A stretch of DNA of 64,000 bases from UBA4717 sp045580165 (GCA_045580165.1 JAZNNG010000030.1:9060-73059); one strand, 5' to 3'. Counted from the first letter of the stretch, positions 34,560 through 43,667 are shown. The notes: generated from the letters alone by a model not told the origin. Made by a program: numbers and translations.

Positions 34560-34827
34560 GTTTCCTCACTATGTGTAGTCTGTGAGCAATTGCGTTTGTA
34601 GGGCGGTGGCTTGCTACCGCCGAAAAACAGAATTATGCGCCCTGAGTTTCACATGGAGTGAGGATAAACGTTTCGTTGGGGATTCCAAAGGGGCGGAGTC
34701 CCTTTGTGCCGTTTTGCGGAAGGATTTTCAAGGGAACCCAATCGGAAGGGTTCCCTTGAATGCTTCTTTGGTTCGTTTCTGTGCACACAGAAATGAACGT
34801 CTCCACAAAAAAATACAATTCCACCAA
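34560..34827. other. Hairpin-rich intergenic stretch, no gene
   Basis: Four stems follow one another: GGCGGTGGC/GCTACCGCC (34602-34621), CAAAGGG/CCCTTTG (34686-34706), TCAAGGGAACCC/GGGTTCCCTTGA (34728-34759) and GTTCGTTTCTGTG/CACAGAAATGAAC (34771-34798). Short frames here follow the palindromes and do not look like protein. The stretch is best read as a cluster of non-coding palindromic repeats. Confidence 0.6.
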
Positions 34828-34866
34828 AAAAACTCCCTTGCAACCAAATGCTGCAAGGGAGTTTTT
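34828..34866. terminator. Bidirectional intrinsic terminator
   Basis: AAAAACTCCCTTGCA pairs with TGCAAGGGAGTTTTT over a 9-base loop, 12 bases beyond the stop of the UPF0210 gene on the minus strand. Confidence 0.82.
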
Positions 34867-34877
34867 CTATGTCTTGA

Positions 34878-36236
34878 TCAGTTTTTCAGACTATGAATCG
34901 GTGCGGGAATTCTTCCGCCGCGCGCGATGAACTTGGACGGTGAGTACGTATTGACCTTGATAACGGGAGCGTATCCGAGCAGACCGCCGAAGTTAACGGT
35001 CTCGCCAACCTCGCGTCCGTATGCGGGGATAACTCTTACTGCAGTTGTCTTTGTGTTGGCAACGCCGATCGAGATCTCATCTGCAATGATACCGCTGATA
35101 ACGTCCTCGGAGGTATCACCGGGTATAACTATCATATCAAGACCTACCGAGCAAACTGCAGTCATAGCCTCGAGCTTTTCGATGGTAAGTGCGCCCTTGC
35201 TAACGGCATCTATCATACCCTGGTCCTCAGAAACGGGAATGAATGCGCCCGAAAGACCGCCGACACTTGACGACGCCATAACGCCGCCCTTCTTTACTGC
35301 GTCGTTGAGGAGCGCGAGTGCCGCAGTAGTACCGCACGCGCCGCAGGACTCAAGTCCCATACCCTCGAGAATGTGAGCAACCGAGTCTCCGATAGCGGGA
35401 GTGGGAGCGAGTGACAAATCGACGATACCGAACGGAACGCCGAGTCTGTTTGATGCTTCAAGAGCAACGAGCTGACCTACTCTCGTGATCTTGAACGCGG
35501 TCTTCTTGATGGTTTCTGCAAGAGTCTGGAAGTCACAGTCACCTGCACGCTTTATAGCGCTTGCTACAACGCCCGGACCCGAAACGCCGACGCTTACAAC
35601 GGCATCGCCTTCTCCGACACCGTGGAACGCGCCCGCCATAAAGGGATTGTCCTCGGGGGCGTTTGCGAATACGACAAATTTAGCGCATCCGATAGATTCC
35701 TTATCGCGTGTGAGATATGCCGCGCGCTTTACTATCTTACCCATTCTTGCAACGGCATCCATATTGATGCCTGCCTTTGTGGTTGCTACGTTTACCGACG
35801 AGCAAACGAGGTTTGTTTCTGCGAGCGCGTCGGGGATAGCGGTGAGCAGAGCGTCATCTGCGGGGGTAATACCCTTCTGCACGAGAGCGCCGAAGCCGCC
35901 GATAAAGTTGATACCGAGCGTGCTTGCCGCGCGGTCGAGAGTTTTTGCGACCTTTATAAATCCGTCGGGGGAGAGGTGGCTTCCGATAATGGAAACAGGG
36001 GTTACCGAAACACGCTTGTTTATGATCGGAACACCATACTCCTTCTCTATATTTTCGCCCGTTTTAACGAGGTCGCGCGCCTTTGTTGTGATCTTGTTGT
36101 AGATGTTCTCACAGAGCTTGTTTTCGTCCGAATCGGCGCAGTCAAGAAGCGAGATACCCATAGTAATGGTTCTGATATCGAGGTTTTCCTCGCTTATCAT
36201 ATTTATGGTTTCAAGTATGTCTGCCGTGTTAAGCAT
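34878..36236 (-). CDS. PFL-family (UPF0210/DUF711) protein
   Basis: 452 residues. The opening ILETINMISEENLDIRTITM and the Gly/Ala-rich core, with SCGACGTTAALALLNDA, are typical of UPF0210. This glycyl-radical-fold-like family has no proven activity. It is almost always paired with a UPF0237 ACT protein, as here (the partner is 37 bases upstream). The ACT partner suggests allosteric control by an amino acid. Confidence 0.9.
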   Translation of the reverse strand: MLNTADILETINMISEENLDIRTITMGISLLDCADSDENKLCENIYNKITTKARDLVKTGENIEKEYGVPIINKRVSVTPVSIIGSHLSPDGFIKVAKTLDRAASTLGINFIGGFGALVQKGITPADDALLTAIPDALAETNLVCSSVNVATTKAGINMDAVARMGKIVKRAAYLTRDKESIGCAKFVVFANAPEDNPFMAGAFHGVGEGDAVVSVGVSGPGVVASAIKRAGDCDFQTLAETIKKTAFKITRVGQLVALEASNRLGVPFGIVDLSLAPTPAIGDSVAHILEGMGLESCGACGTTAALALLNDAVKKGGVMASSSVGGLSGAFIPVSEDQGMIDAVSKGALTIEKLEAMTAVCSVGLDMIVIPGDTSEDVISGIIADEISIGVANTKTTAVRVIPAYGREVGETVNFGGLLGYAPVIKVNTYSPSKFIARGGRIPAPIHSLKN

Positions 36237-36273
36237 AGGTAGTTAATAATCCTTTCGGTGAATATGAGCGATG

Positions 36274-36543
36274 TCAGATGTGGTGCATCGTGTTGAATAT
36301 ATCCTCGTGCATCGTGTTGATGACAAGTCCCTTGTCCATGCCGATACCCGAGAGGGAGTCAACGAATTCGGTGAAGGGAATGGTAAGCTTGTCTATGTCA
36401 ACGAGCATTATCATAGCAAAATAGTCGTTCATAACGCTCTGCGAAATATCAACGATATTTGCGCCGAAATCGGAGCATTTGCCCGAAACTTTTGCGATTA
36501 TTCCCATCGAGTCTTTTCCTGTTACTGTGATTACTGCTTTCAT
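36274..36543 (-). CDS. ACT-domain protein UPF0237
   Basis: 89 residues forming one ACT domain (KAVITVTGKDSMGIIAKVSG and FGANIVDISQSVM). It is preceded by AAAGGA. It is the conserved partner of the UPF0210 gene downstream and probably binds an amino acid that modulates it. Confidence 0.9.
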   Translation of the reverse strand: MKAVITVTGKDSMGIIAKVSGKCSDFGANIVDISQSVMNDYFAMIMLVDIDKLTIPFTEFVDSLSGIGMDKGLVINTMHEDIFNTMHHI

Positions 36544-36666
36544 AGTTGTATCCTTTCAGTATGTTCTTCGCGCTAATTATACAATATTTGTTTGCTTATT
36601 TCAATAGTAAGGATGAAATTTGTTTGAAATTTATCAAAAAGTACACCGGAAAAGCAAATATTATTG

Positions 36667-36695
36667 TTGCAAAAGTTTGAAATGCGTGGTACAAT
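36667..36695 (+). promoter_or_regulatory. Sigma-A promoter of the DUF6106 gene
   Basis: TTGCAA (36667-36672), 17 bases, TACAAT (36690-36695), 44 bases before the ATG. Confidence 0.65.
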
Positions 36696-36739
36696 AATCT
36701 TAATGTGCGAAATTGTCGAGCGTCTAAGGAGAGAGGCTT

Positions 36740-37282
36740 ATGAACGAGTATGCAAATTATTTCGAATACGCGATAGAAGCCAAGGTTGAGGGAAAGCTCC
36801 TCAGAAACAGAATACTTCTTATCATCGGCTACGTGCTCTACGCGATCGCTTTTATGGTACTCGTGTTTGCGAGCAAGCTGTTGCCACTCGGCGCTTTTGT
36901 TGTGGTGACCACCGCTATAATAGTTTACCTCACGTGGAGATACGTTGAAGTCGAGTACGAATACAACGTGGTAAAGGGTGAGATGACCTTTTCAACCATA
37001 TACGGAAGAAAGACCAGACGCGATTTCCTCAAGGTTAGAATTCAGGATATGTCGTACTTTGCTCCATATACGGACAGATATAAGGCTATTGCCGACGCTG
37101 CGGACAAAAAATACTACGCGGTATCGAGCATGAGCTCCCCCGACGTTTACGTCGGAATTTTCAAGGAAGTGGGAACAGGCGAAACGTCTGCCGTGTTCTT
37201 TGAAGCTACCAAAGGGTGCGTAAAGCTCGCAAAATTCTATAACAAGTCGGCAACCGTGGAGTCGGATTCGCTCAGATATTAA
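36740..37282 (+). CDS. Two-helix membrane protein, DUF6106-like
   Basis: 180 residues. Two hydrophobic helices lie at about 23-43 and 48-66. A soluble C-terminal domain with EVEYEYNVVKGEMTFSTIYG resembles bacterial PH-like folds of DUF6106-type proteins. A GGAGAG site precedes the ATG. The function is unknown. It may be co-transcribed with the lipoprotein gene 64 bases downstream. Confidence 0.68.
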   Translation: MNEYANYFEYAIEAKVEGKLLRNRILLIIGYVLYAIAFMVLVFASKLLPLGAFVVVTTAIIVYLTWRYVEVEYEYNVVKGEMTFSTIYGRKTRRDFLKVRIQDMSYFAPYTDRYKAIADAADKKYYAVSSMSSPDVYVGIFKEVGTGETSAVFFEATKGCVKLAKFYNKSATVESDSLRY

Positions 37283-37346
37283 TGTAATAAAACATTGGAT
37301 GCTCCAATAAGATTTAGAGAGAAAAAATCTTATCGGAGGCCAAAAA

Positions 37347-37880
37347 ATGAAAAAAATCGCCGCAATAGCTCTGACTCTTATAATCGTTTGCTCGGGAACC
37401 ATATTTGCGCTCACCTCCTGCTCGCAAAGCAGAGTTGACGTGGAGTCGCTTCTTGAGTATCAAAACGGAACTCCTGCGTATACTGCCGAGCTTACCCTCG
37501 GAGAGTATTCCTACGGTATCAACGTGTCGCTCGATACGAATACGGGCGAGTACGCAGTGCGTGACGGACAGGCGCTCATATCGGGCGGCGCTCTTGACGG
37601 AATGCTTTTTGAAATGCAAAACGGAGAGCTTAAAATGAAAACGGGAGACTTTGAGTGTACTCTCACCGAGGAGGATTCTCCCGCTCTTTACGCCCTTTTC
37701 GGAGGCTTTGCCGTTGAGCCGAGTGAGTTTATCGGTGTCACCGAGGACACGGACGGAGTGCTTAGCGCGAGCTTCGGCGGAAAATACAAATACGCGCTAT
37801 CAATAAACAAGGAAACTAACCGCCCGTTTGAGATAAGCGTAAAAACGGATAGCGGAGAATATAAGATAAAGTTCAAATAA
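37347..37880 (+). CDS. Putative lipoprotein of unknown function
   Basis: 177 residues with a signal peptide and lipobox LTSC (Cys25). The mature part is beta-rich and acidic, somewhat like outer-surface LolA-type or DUF-type lipoproteins. No family is identified. It is preceded by CGGAGG and lies 30 bases ahead of alr. Confidence 0.62.
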   Translation: MKKIAAIALTLIIVCSGTIFALTSCSQSRVDVESLLEYQNGTPAYTAELTLGEYSYGINVSLDTNTGEYAVRDGQALISGGALDGMLFEMQNGELKMKTGDFECTLTEEDSPALYALFGGFAVEPSEFIGVTEDTDGVLSASFGGKYKYALSINKETNRPFEISVKTDSGEYKIKFK

Positions 37881-37910
37881 GGGGCGAGTGCCCGAAAGGA
37901 GAGCAAAGGG

Positions 37911-39086
37911 ATGGACAACAGCATAATCGGAGTAATTCACCACGATATGGCAGACAGACATTACAAGGTCTGGGCTGAGATCGATCTTGGTGCTCTCAGG
38001 AGAAATTACCGCAGGACCGAGGAGCTTGTAAGAGCCAAGGGCTCAGATGCCCGCGTGATGCCCATAATCAAGGCAGACGCATACGGTCACGGCGCGGTGC
38101 AGTGCCTGCTTGCGCTGGTTGACGAGGGCGCAAGATTCTTCGGCGTTTCCTCCGTATCGGAGGGGATAGAGCTCAGGCATGCTCTGAAGGAAGCGAACAT
38201 AACCGAGCATATCGACATAATCGTGCTCGGATACAGCGTCGAGGACGACGTTGACCTCATACACAAATACGATTTTATACAGACGGTGTTCTCACTTGAA
38301 TACGCGAAAAAGCTGAGCCTTGCGTGTGAGAGCAGACTTTCGCGCGGCAGCCGTATCAGAGCTCATATCAAGGCTGATACGGGAATGAACAGACTCGGCT
38401 TCAGATATGATGACGCTGAGAGTATAGTAAAGGCGGCAGAGCTTGTCGGACTTGAAATCGAGGGTATATTCACCCACTACGCGTGCGCGGATGAAACTCA
38501 AAGCGCTATGACCGATATACAGAGCCGAAGATTTGAGGATCTCGTGCGTGAGCTTGAAGCAAAAGGAGTTAATTTTGCGGTAAAGCACATCTGTAATTCC
38601 GCGGGAATACTCAGAAAAGAATGTAAGCCGTACGATGCGGTAAGAGCAGGAATAATACTTTACGGTGTGCCGCCGTCATACGAATTTGACAAGAGCGAAT
38701 TTGAGCCCGTTATGACTTTAAAGACGAGGGTGGCTCACATTCACGAAATCAACGCAGGCGAGACTGTCAGCTACGGCGCTACGTTCACCGCCGACAGAAA
38801 AATGAAGATAGCGACCATACCCGTGGGATATGCTGACGGCTTTATAAGAGCCTACGCGGGAGCATCCGTGCGTGTCGGTCGGACGGCATGCAGAGTGGTC
38901 GGCAGAATATGTATGGACCAGTGTATGATAGACGTAACGGGGGCTGACGTAGAGCAAGGCGACGAGGTAGTGCTGCTCGGCTGTGCCGACGACCTTGAGG
39001 AATACGCAAGACTTGCGGATACCATACCGTACGAGGTGCTTTGCCTCGTCGGAAAGAGAGTTCCGAGAGTATATATTGACCGTTAG
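37911..39086 (+). CDS. alr: Alanine racemase
   Basis: 391 residues, full length. The PLP lysine is Lys54 in PIIKADAYGHG, and the second catalytic base is the Tyr in ETVSYGATF. The C-terminal beta domain contains GRICMDQCMIDVTG. It makes D-alanine for peptidoglycan. An AAAGGAG site precedes the ATG. acetate kinase follows 23 bases later. Confidence 0.94.
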   Translation: MDNSIIGVIHHDMADRHYKVWAEIDLGALRRNYRRTEELVRAKGSDARVMPIIKADAYGHGAVQCLLALVDEGARFFGVSSVSEGIELRHALKEANITEHIDIIVLGYSVEDDVDLIHKYDFIQTVFSLEYAKKLSLACESRLSRGSRIRAHIKADTGMNRLGFRYDDAESIVKAAELVGLEIEGIFTHYACADETQSAMTDIQSRRFEDLVRELEAKGVNFAVKHICNSAGILRKECKPYDAVRAGIILYGVPPSYEFDKSEFEPVMTLKTRVAHIHEINAGETVSYGATFTADRKMKIATIPVGYADGFIRAYAGASVRVGRTACRVVGRICMDQCMIDVTGADVEQGDEVVLLGCADDLEEYARLADTIPYEVLCLVGKRVPRVYIDR

Positions 39087-39109
39087 GATAAAGTGAAAGG
39101 ATAAACAAA

Positions 39110-40315
39110 ATGAAGGTACTCGTAGTAAACGCGGGAAGCTCCTCGCTCAAATATCAGCTTTTTGATACGGTAAACGGAGACGTTCTCGCAAAGGGAATAT
39201 GCGAAAGAATAGGAATTGACGGCGCACTTACTCATAAGGTGCCGGGTAAAGAGCCTTTTTCGGTTGAAATAAGCCTTAAAAATCACACCGAGGCAACGCG
39301 AGCAGTAGTTGAAGCTCTTTGCTCGAATGATCACGGATGCATCAAGTCTATGGACGAGATCGAAGCCGTAGGACACAGAATAGTCCACGGCGGCGCATTC
39401 CTCAAGGAAAGCGTTCTCGTCGACGACGAGGTAATAAAGAAGCTTGAGGGATGTCTTGATATCGCGCCCTTGCACACGGCGGCGCATCTTATGGGAATAC
39501 GCGGTTGTATGGAGGCAATGCCCGACAAGCCTCAGGTGCTGGTAATAGACACGGCGTTCCATTCGACTATGCCCAAGAAGGCTTACACCTATCCGCTTCC
39601 CAAGGAAATGTGCGAAAAGTATCACATCCGCCGTTACGGCTTCCACGGCACGTCACACAGATACGTGTCGGGAGAAATGATAAAGCTTCTCGATAAGCCT
39701 GCAGAGGATACCAAAATAATCACCTGCCACCTTGGAAACGGCTCGTCCATTTCCGCAGTTAAGGGCGGCAAGGTCATTGATACGAGTATGGGATTCACTC
39801 CTCTTGACGGCTTTATTATGGGTACGCGTTGCGGCTCCATCGACCCTGCCATCGTACCGTTCATAATGGAAAAAGAGGGCTTCACCCCCGACGAAATGAA
39901 TAACTTTATGAACAAGCAGTGCGGACTTCTCGGAGTTTCGGGAACCTCAAGCGACTGCCGCGACCTCGGTGAAAGAGTCGAAGCAGGCGACGAGGACGCA
40001 AAGCTTGCCGTAGACATACTCACGTATCAGATAAAGAAGCTTATCGGCGCGTACACCGCGGCAATGAACGGACTCGACGCGCTCGTATTTACCGCGGGAA
40101 TCGGTGAAAACCGCGACGAGATAAGAAGCGCCGCTTGTCGTGATATGGAATACCTCGGTATTGTTCTTGACGAAGAAAAGAATGCCAAGACCAAGCTTCA
40201 GGGAGATAACGTCTGCATTTCTGCACCCGAATCAAGGGTAAAGGTGTACGTAATTCCCACAAACGAGGAGCTTGTTATCGCCAAGGATACCGAGAACATC
40301 GTAAAGGCGCTTTGA
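39110..40315 (+). CDS. ackA: Acetate kinase
   Basis: 401 residues, the standard length. Signature 1 is VNAGSSSLKYQLFD at the N-terminus, and signature 2 includes GFHGTSHRYV. ATP and substrate loops CHLGNGSSISAVKGG and FTAGIGENRDEIR are intact. It makes ATP from acetyl phosphate. No pta gene is adjacent. It supports a fermentative metabolism with acetate as product. Confidence 0.95.
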   Translation: MKVLVVNAGSSSLKYQLFDTVNGDVLAKGICERIGIDGALTHKVPGKEPFSVEISLKNHTEATRAVVEALCSNDHGCIKSMDEIEAVGHRIVHGGAFLKESVLVDDEVIKKLEGCLDIAPLHTAAHLMGIRGCMEAMPDKPQVLVIDTAFHSTMPKKAYTYPLPKEMCEKYHIRRYGFHGTSHRYVSGEMIKLLDKPAEDTKIITCHLGNGSSISAVKGGKVIDTSMGFTPLDGFIMGTRCGSIDPAIVPFIMEKEGFTPDEMNNFMNKQCGLLGVSGTSSDCRDLGERVEAGDEDAKLAVDILTYQIKKLIGAYTAAMNGLDALVFTAGIGENRDEIRSAACRDMEYLGIVLDEEKNAKTKLQGDNVCISAPESRVKVYVIPTNEELVIAKDTENIVKAL

Positions 40316-40316
40316 G

Positions 40317-40556
40317 ATGAGAAGATTTGCTTTGATTTTGCTTTCCGTGATGCTTGTTTTTTCTTGCATCGCCGCAAGCGCAAACGAGCCCGCGACCGAT
40401 ACACAGGAGCAGAGCACCGAGGTAGTATCGGTGCCCGAAAACACGGATGAGTCCTCGAATATAGTGAGATTCGTTCTCATCGGAGGCTCTGTTATCGGTG
40501 CTCTGTGCGCTATAACTCTCCTTTATAAGAAAAAGGATGAAATTAGATATTTGTAA
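40317..40556 (+). CDS. Small exported or membrane protein, unknown
   Basis: 79 residues. A signal peptide (1-22) leads to a short acidic stretch rich in Thr/Glu, then one membrane helix (about 49-69) and a KKKDE tail. It begins one base after the ackA stop and so is coupled to it. It is low-complexity, with no family recognised. Confidence 0.55.
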   Translation: MRRFALILLSVMLVFSCIAASANEPATDTQEQSTEVVSVPENTDESSNIVRFVLIGGSVIGALCAITLLYKKKDEIRYL

Positions 40557-40562
40557 AGATTA

Positions 40563-40600
40563 TGCGAGGGGGAACTTTTTGAAAAAAGTTCCCCCTCGCG
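40563..40600. repeat. Long hairpin repeat, copy 2
   Basis: GCGAGGGGGAACTTTTT pairs with AAAAAGTTCCCCCTCGC around a two-base loop. It matches the copy at 34477-34515, including the downstream tail. It begins six bases past the preceding stop codon. Confidence 0.85.
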
Positions 40601-40756
40601 CTCCCTTTCAAAAAACTTTCAAAGCATGGAAAGCTTAAATTCAACGTTTTTACATCAGATGTGGCTTTGTGTAAGGTCTTGCTGTGGGAAGAGACAACTC
40701 CAAAGAGAAGTTTTTTCTTACAATAATGTAAACATTTATGTTTCTTTGAAAAAGTG

Positions 40757-40785
40757 TTGAAGTGCGGGATTTCGTATGCTATACT
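40757..40785 (+). promoter_or_regulatory. Sigma-A promoter of the YdcF-like gene
   Basis: TTGAAG (40757-40762), 17 bases, TATACT (40780-40785), 23 bases before the ATG. Confidence 0.65.
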
Positions 40786-40808
40786 AAAAATAAAAACGGT
40801 ATAAAATT

Positions 40809-41642
40809 ATGAAACGTACTGTCAATAAAATAATGGTGGCGCTTTCGGTGTTCGTGCTTCTTTGCTACGTGCCGTACCTTGCGCTTGTAATTATCAACGG
40901 GGAGGCTCTTTTCCCGTGCTTTATTGCATTTTCAGTAGTTGTGGCAGCGCTCGTGCCTATGCTTCTTTTCGTTAAGTATGATGCCAAGCTCTGCAAGCCA
41001 CTCAGGGTACTCAGGATAATCTATATCTGCGGAATGGCGTTTTATTTCGTGACCTTTTCGGCGTTCTTTGCGTATATCGGGATAAGCTCTCTTAACGGTG
41101 CGGAGGAAGCAGTCAAGACCTTTGCCGCAGAAGACGTGACGAGCACCAAGCCTTCACGTGACGTTATAATAGTGTTCGGCTGCAGAGCATACGGATACAG
41201 ACCCGGTATCCACTTGAAAAACAGACTTGAAGCCGCAGTAACACTTCTTGAGGCGCGTCCCGACGCGGTGTGCGTGGTTTCGGGAGGTCAAGGCGAAAAC
41301 GAAACGGTGCCTGAGGCGGAGGCTATGAGAGCCTACCTCGAGGAGCGCGGCATCGCGCCCGAGAGGATATACATGGAGGACGAGTCGCATAATACGTACG
41401 AGAATATCGTGAACTCCAAGAATCTCATTGATGACCTCGGACTTGAGTATGACCGTATCATCGGTGTTTCATCCGATTTCCATATCCCGAGAGTTGAATA
41501 TCTTTTCGACTATTACGATATAGAGCTTAACACGAGAGTCGAAACGGTAGCCTCGCGCTCGCCCGGCTTCGGGTACTATTTTACGAGCGTTGTAAGGGAA
41601 TATATGGCGTACGTAAAGCTGTTTCTTGTCACGGTGCTCTGA
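40809..41642 (+). CDS. YdcF/SanA-like DUF218 membrane protein
   Basis: 277 residues. Four hydrophobic segments fill the N-terminal 100 residues. A DUF218 domain follows, with VVSGGQGENETVPEAEAMRAY and SSDFHIPRV. DUF218 proteins are tied to cell-envelope integrity and vancomycin sensitivity in other bacteria, but the reaction is unclear. No clear ribosome site precedes the ATG. Confidence 0.82.
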   Translation: MKRTVNKIMVALSVFVLLCYVPYLALVIINGEALFPCFIAFSVVVAALVPMLLFVKYDAKLCKPLRVLRIIYICGMAFYFVTFSAFFAYIGISSLNGAEEAVKTFAAEDVTSTKPSRDVIIVFGCRAYGYRPGIHLKNRLEAAVTLLEARPDAVCVVSGGQGENETVPEAEAMRAYLEERGIAPERIYMEDESHNTYENIVNSKNLIDDLGLEYDRIIGVSSDFHIPRVEYLFDYYDIELNTRVETVASRSPGFGYYFTSVVREYMAYVKLFLVTVL

Positions 41643-41687
41643 GATAGCATATAATGTAAAATACCATCTACGGAGAGGGTGTTTTAT

Positions 41688-42380
41688 ATTATAAAGCCAA
41701 AAATACTTATAACGACTCAGTACGAGGACGGGGCTGACAGAGTGTCGCTCAGACTTGCGTACACTGATGCGGTAATAAAGTCGGGAGGAATTGCCCTCGC
41801 AGTATCACCGACGGCTGACGCTATATATATCGAGGAGCTTGCACAGACGGCAGATGCCGTTCTGCTGACGGGCGGCGACGACGTTGCCCCGGAGCTTTAC
41901 GGTGAAACGCGCGACGAGAGGTGCGGACTCGTTTCGGACCTGCGCGACGACTTTGAGATAAAAACGGTCAGACTCGCCGCCGGGAAAGGCATTCCCTTGC
42001 TCGGTATCTGCCGCGGAATACAGGTTATGAACGTGGCTCTCGGCGGCAGTCTTCATCAGCATATAGAAGGACATACGCAAAGTCTTGACAAGAGTGAGCC
42101 GTCGCATTTTGTGACGGTCACGGCTTCGCCGCTTCTTGAATGCTACGGCGGCAGAAGCCGCGTCAATAGTTTTCATCATCAGTCGGTAAAGAAGGTGGCG
42201 AACGGGCTCAGAATGTGCGCGGTCAGCGATGACGGCTGTACCGAGGCGGTGTTTATGCCCGAGCACCCGTTTTTTATAGGCGTGCAATGGCATCCCGAGC
42301 ATATGACTAAAAGCTCTGCTGGAACAAAAAGGCTTTTTGATGCTTTTATTGATGCTGCACGATGTAATATGAGAAAATAA
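41688..42380 (+). CDS. Class I glutamine amidotransferase-like hydrolase (peptidase C26, PuuD-like)
   Basis: About 231 residues. The nucleophile elbow GICRGIQ carries the Cys, and VQWHPEH supplies the His/Glu of the triad. The family removes gamma-glutamyl groups from small amines. The start is odd: the ribosome site GGAGAGGG (41672-41679) overlaps the only standard start, a GTG at 41679. An ATT at 41688 is spaced eight bases from it, so I propose ATT initiation. ATG cannot be found before the conserved KPKILITTQ stretch. Confidence 0.78.
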   Translation: MIKPKILITTQYEDGADRVSLRLAYTDAVIKSGGIALAVSPTADAIYIEELAQTADAVLLTGGDDVAPELYGETRDERCGLVSDLRDDFEIKTVRLAAGKGIPLLGICRGIQVMNVALGGSLHQHIEGHTQSLDKSEPSHFVTVTASPLLECYGGRSRVNSFHHQSVKKVANGLRMCAVSDDGCTEAVFMPEHPFFIGVQWHPEHMTKSSAGTKRLFDAFIDAARCNMRK

Positions 42381-42412
42381 AATGCCGCTTATGCGGCGGA
42401 ACGGAGATAAAA

Positions 42413-42988
42413 ATGTTTAAGGATCTGGTTATTAAAAACAGAAGCACGAGAAGCTTTGTCGGAGACTATGAAATAAGCAGGGAAGTACTGCTTGAGCTGA
42501 TAGACACCGCGAGGATCACACCGTCTGCGATGAATAAGCAGCCGCTTTTGTACGTTCCCGTAGGCAAGAAGCACGCACCGAAGGTGCTTGCCAATATAAA
42601 AATGGCGGTATCTCTCGGAATAAAGCTTCCTCCCGAGGGATATGAGCCGAGCGCGTACATACTCGTGTGCGTGAAAAAGGACTCTCCCGCGCTTTCGGCA
42701 TACGCCGATTTTGACGTGGGAATAGCAACTCAGACAATACTTCTTGCAGCAACCGAAAGGGGACTTTCGGGCTGCATAATAGGAAGTCACAATACTCCGA
42801 ATATTGTAAATGAGCTCGGGCTTGACGAAGATATCGATATAAAGCTCTGCATAGCGCTCGGTAAGTCTGCCGAAAATATTATTCTCGAGGATGCCGTTGA
42901 CGGTGGACTCAGATATTACCGTGATGCTGACAACAATCATCACGTTCCCAAGCGCAAGCTTTCTGACGTTGTTGTTGAAATAAAGTAA
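42413..42988 (+). CDS. Nitroreductase-family flavoprotein
   Basis: 191 residues. The start VIKNRSTRSFVGDYEISREVL and the later GLSGCIIGSH match FMN-binding nitroreductases. They reduce nitro compounds, quinones or flavins with NAD(P)H; the physiological substrate is unknown. The short form lacks the extra domains of ferredoxin-fused types. It ends just before a hairpin shared with lexA. Confidence 0.84.
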   Translation: MFKDLVIKNRSTRSFVGDYEISREVLLELIDTARITPSAMNKQPLLYVPVGKKHAPKVLANIKMAVSLGIKLPPEGYEPSAYILVCVKKDSPALSAYADFDVGIATQTILLAATERGLSGCIIGSHNTPNIVNELGLDEDIDIKLCIALGKSAENIILEDAVDGGLRYYRDADNNHHVPKRKLSDVVVEIK

Positions 42989-43018
42989 AAGAAAGGGAGC
43001 AGTCGGTCGACTGCTCCC
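42985..43018. terminator. Terminator between nitroreductase and lexA genes
   Basis: GGGAGCAGTC pairs with GACTGCTCCC over a GGTC loop. On the minus strand it is followed by TTTCTTTTACTTT, so it mainly terminates lexA. Confidence 0.75.
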
Positions 43019-43031
43019 ATAGTATTTTCCA

Positions 43032-43646
43032 TCAATAATATCTCATACACGCCACAACGCGTCCGAGCACGGTAACCTCGTTTACGATAATCGGCTCGTA
43101 GGTGCTGTTTTCGGGCTGAAGACGGAAGTGACCCTTTTCCTTGTAGAAGGTCTTGACGGTAGCCTCGCCGTCAACGAGCGCGGCGATTATTTGTCCGTTT
43201 TCGGCATAGCTGCATTTTTCAATAATGATGATGTCGCCGTCCATTATGCCGGCCTCTATCATACTCTCGCCGCGTACTCTGAGCGCAAAGAGGAGCGACG
43301 GGTCTGCGTGAATGTTTGGCGAGGTGTAGCTTACGTATCCCTCAAGGTTTTCTTCTGCGAGAACGGGAGAGCCTGCGGCGATCTGTCCGACGAGAGGGAC
43401 CTGTCCTGCCTTCGCTGTGTTGACGGAGGTATCGTCCTCCTCGACCTTCAGCGCGCGGCTCTTGCTCTTTTGCTTGCTGATAAGTCCCTTTTCCTCAAGC
43501 TTTGCAAGATATGCGTGTACCGTGGACGTGCTTTTCCAGCCGAGCGCCGTGCTGATGTCGCGCACGCTTGGGGCAAAGCCCTCCTCCTTTACCTTTTTGC
43601 TGATAAAATCGTAGAGTAGACGTTCCTTTTCGGTAAGCTTTATCAT
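43032..43646 (-). CDS. lexA: SOS repressor LexA
   Basis: 204 residues from the ATG at 43646 (GAGGTG upstream). The winged helix-turn-helix occupies 1-70 (PSVRDISTALGWKSTSTVHAYL). The self-cleavage site is Ala91-Gly92 in QIAAGSPV, and the catalytic dyad is Ser128 (RGESMIEAG) and Lys165 (EATVKTFY). It represses DNA-repair genes until RecA triggers cleavage. Its operator lies 22 bases upstream, so it regulates itself. Confidence 0.95.
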   Translation of the reverse strand: MIKLTEKERLLYDFISKKVKEEGFAPSVRDISTALGWKSTSTVHAYLAKLEEKGLISKQKSKSRALKVEEDDTSVNTAKAGQVPLVGQIAAGSPVLAEENLEGYVSYTSPNIHADPSLLFALRVRGESMIEAGIMDGDIIIIEKCSYAENGQIIAALVDGEATVKTFYKEKGHFRLQPENSTYEPIIVNEVTVLGRVVACMRYY

Positions 43647-43667
43647 ACTGCACCTCATAACACGTTC

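Noticed and set aside
34582..34896. A 104-residue reading frame between typA and the UPF0210 gene
   Set aside because: It runs through four palindromes and has no ribosome site or protein-like composition. Its frames on both strands mirror each other because of the hairpins.
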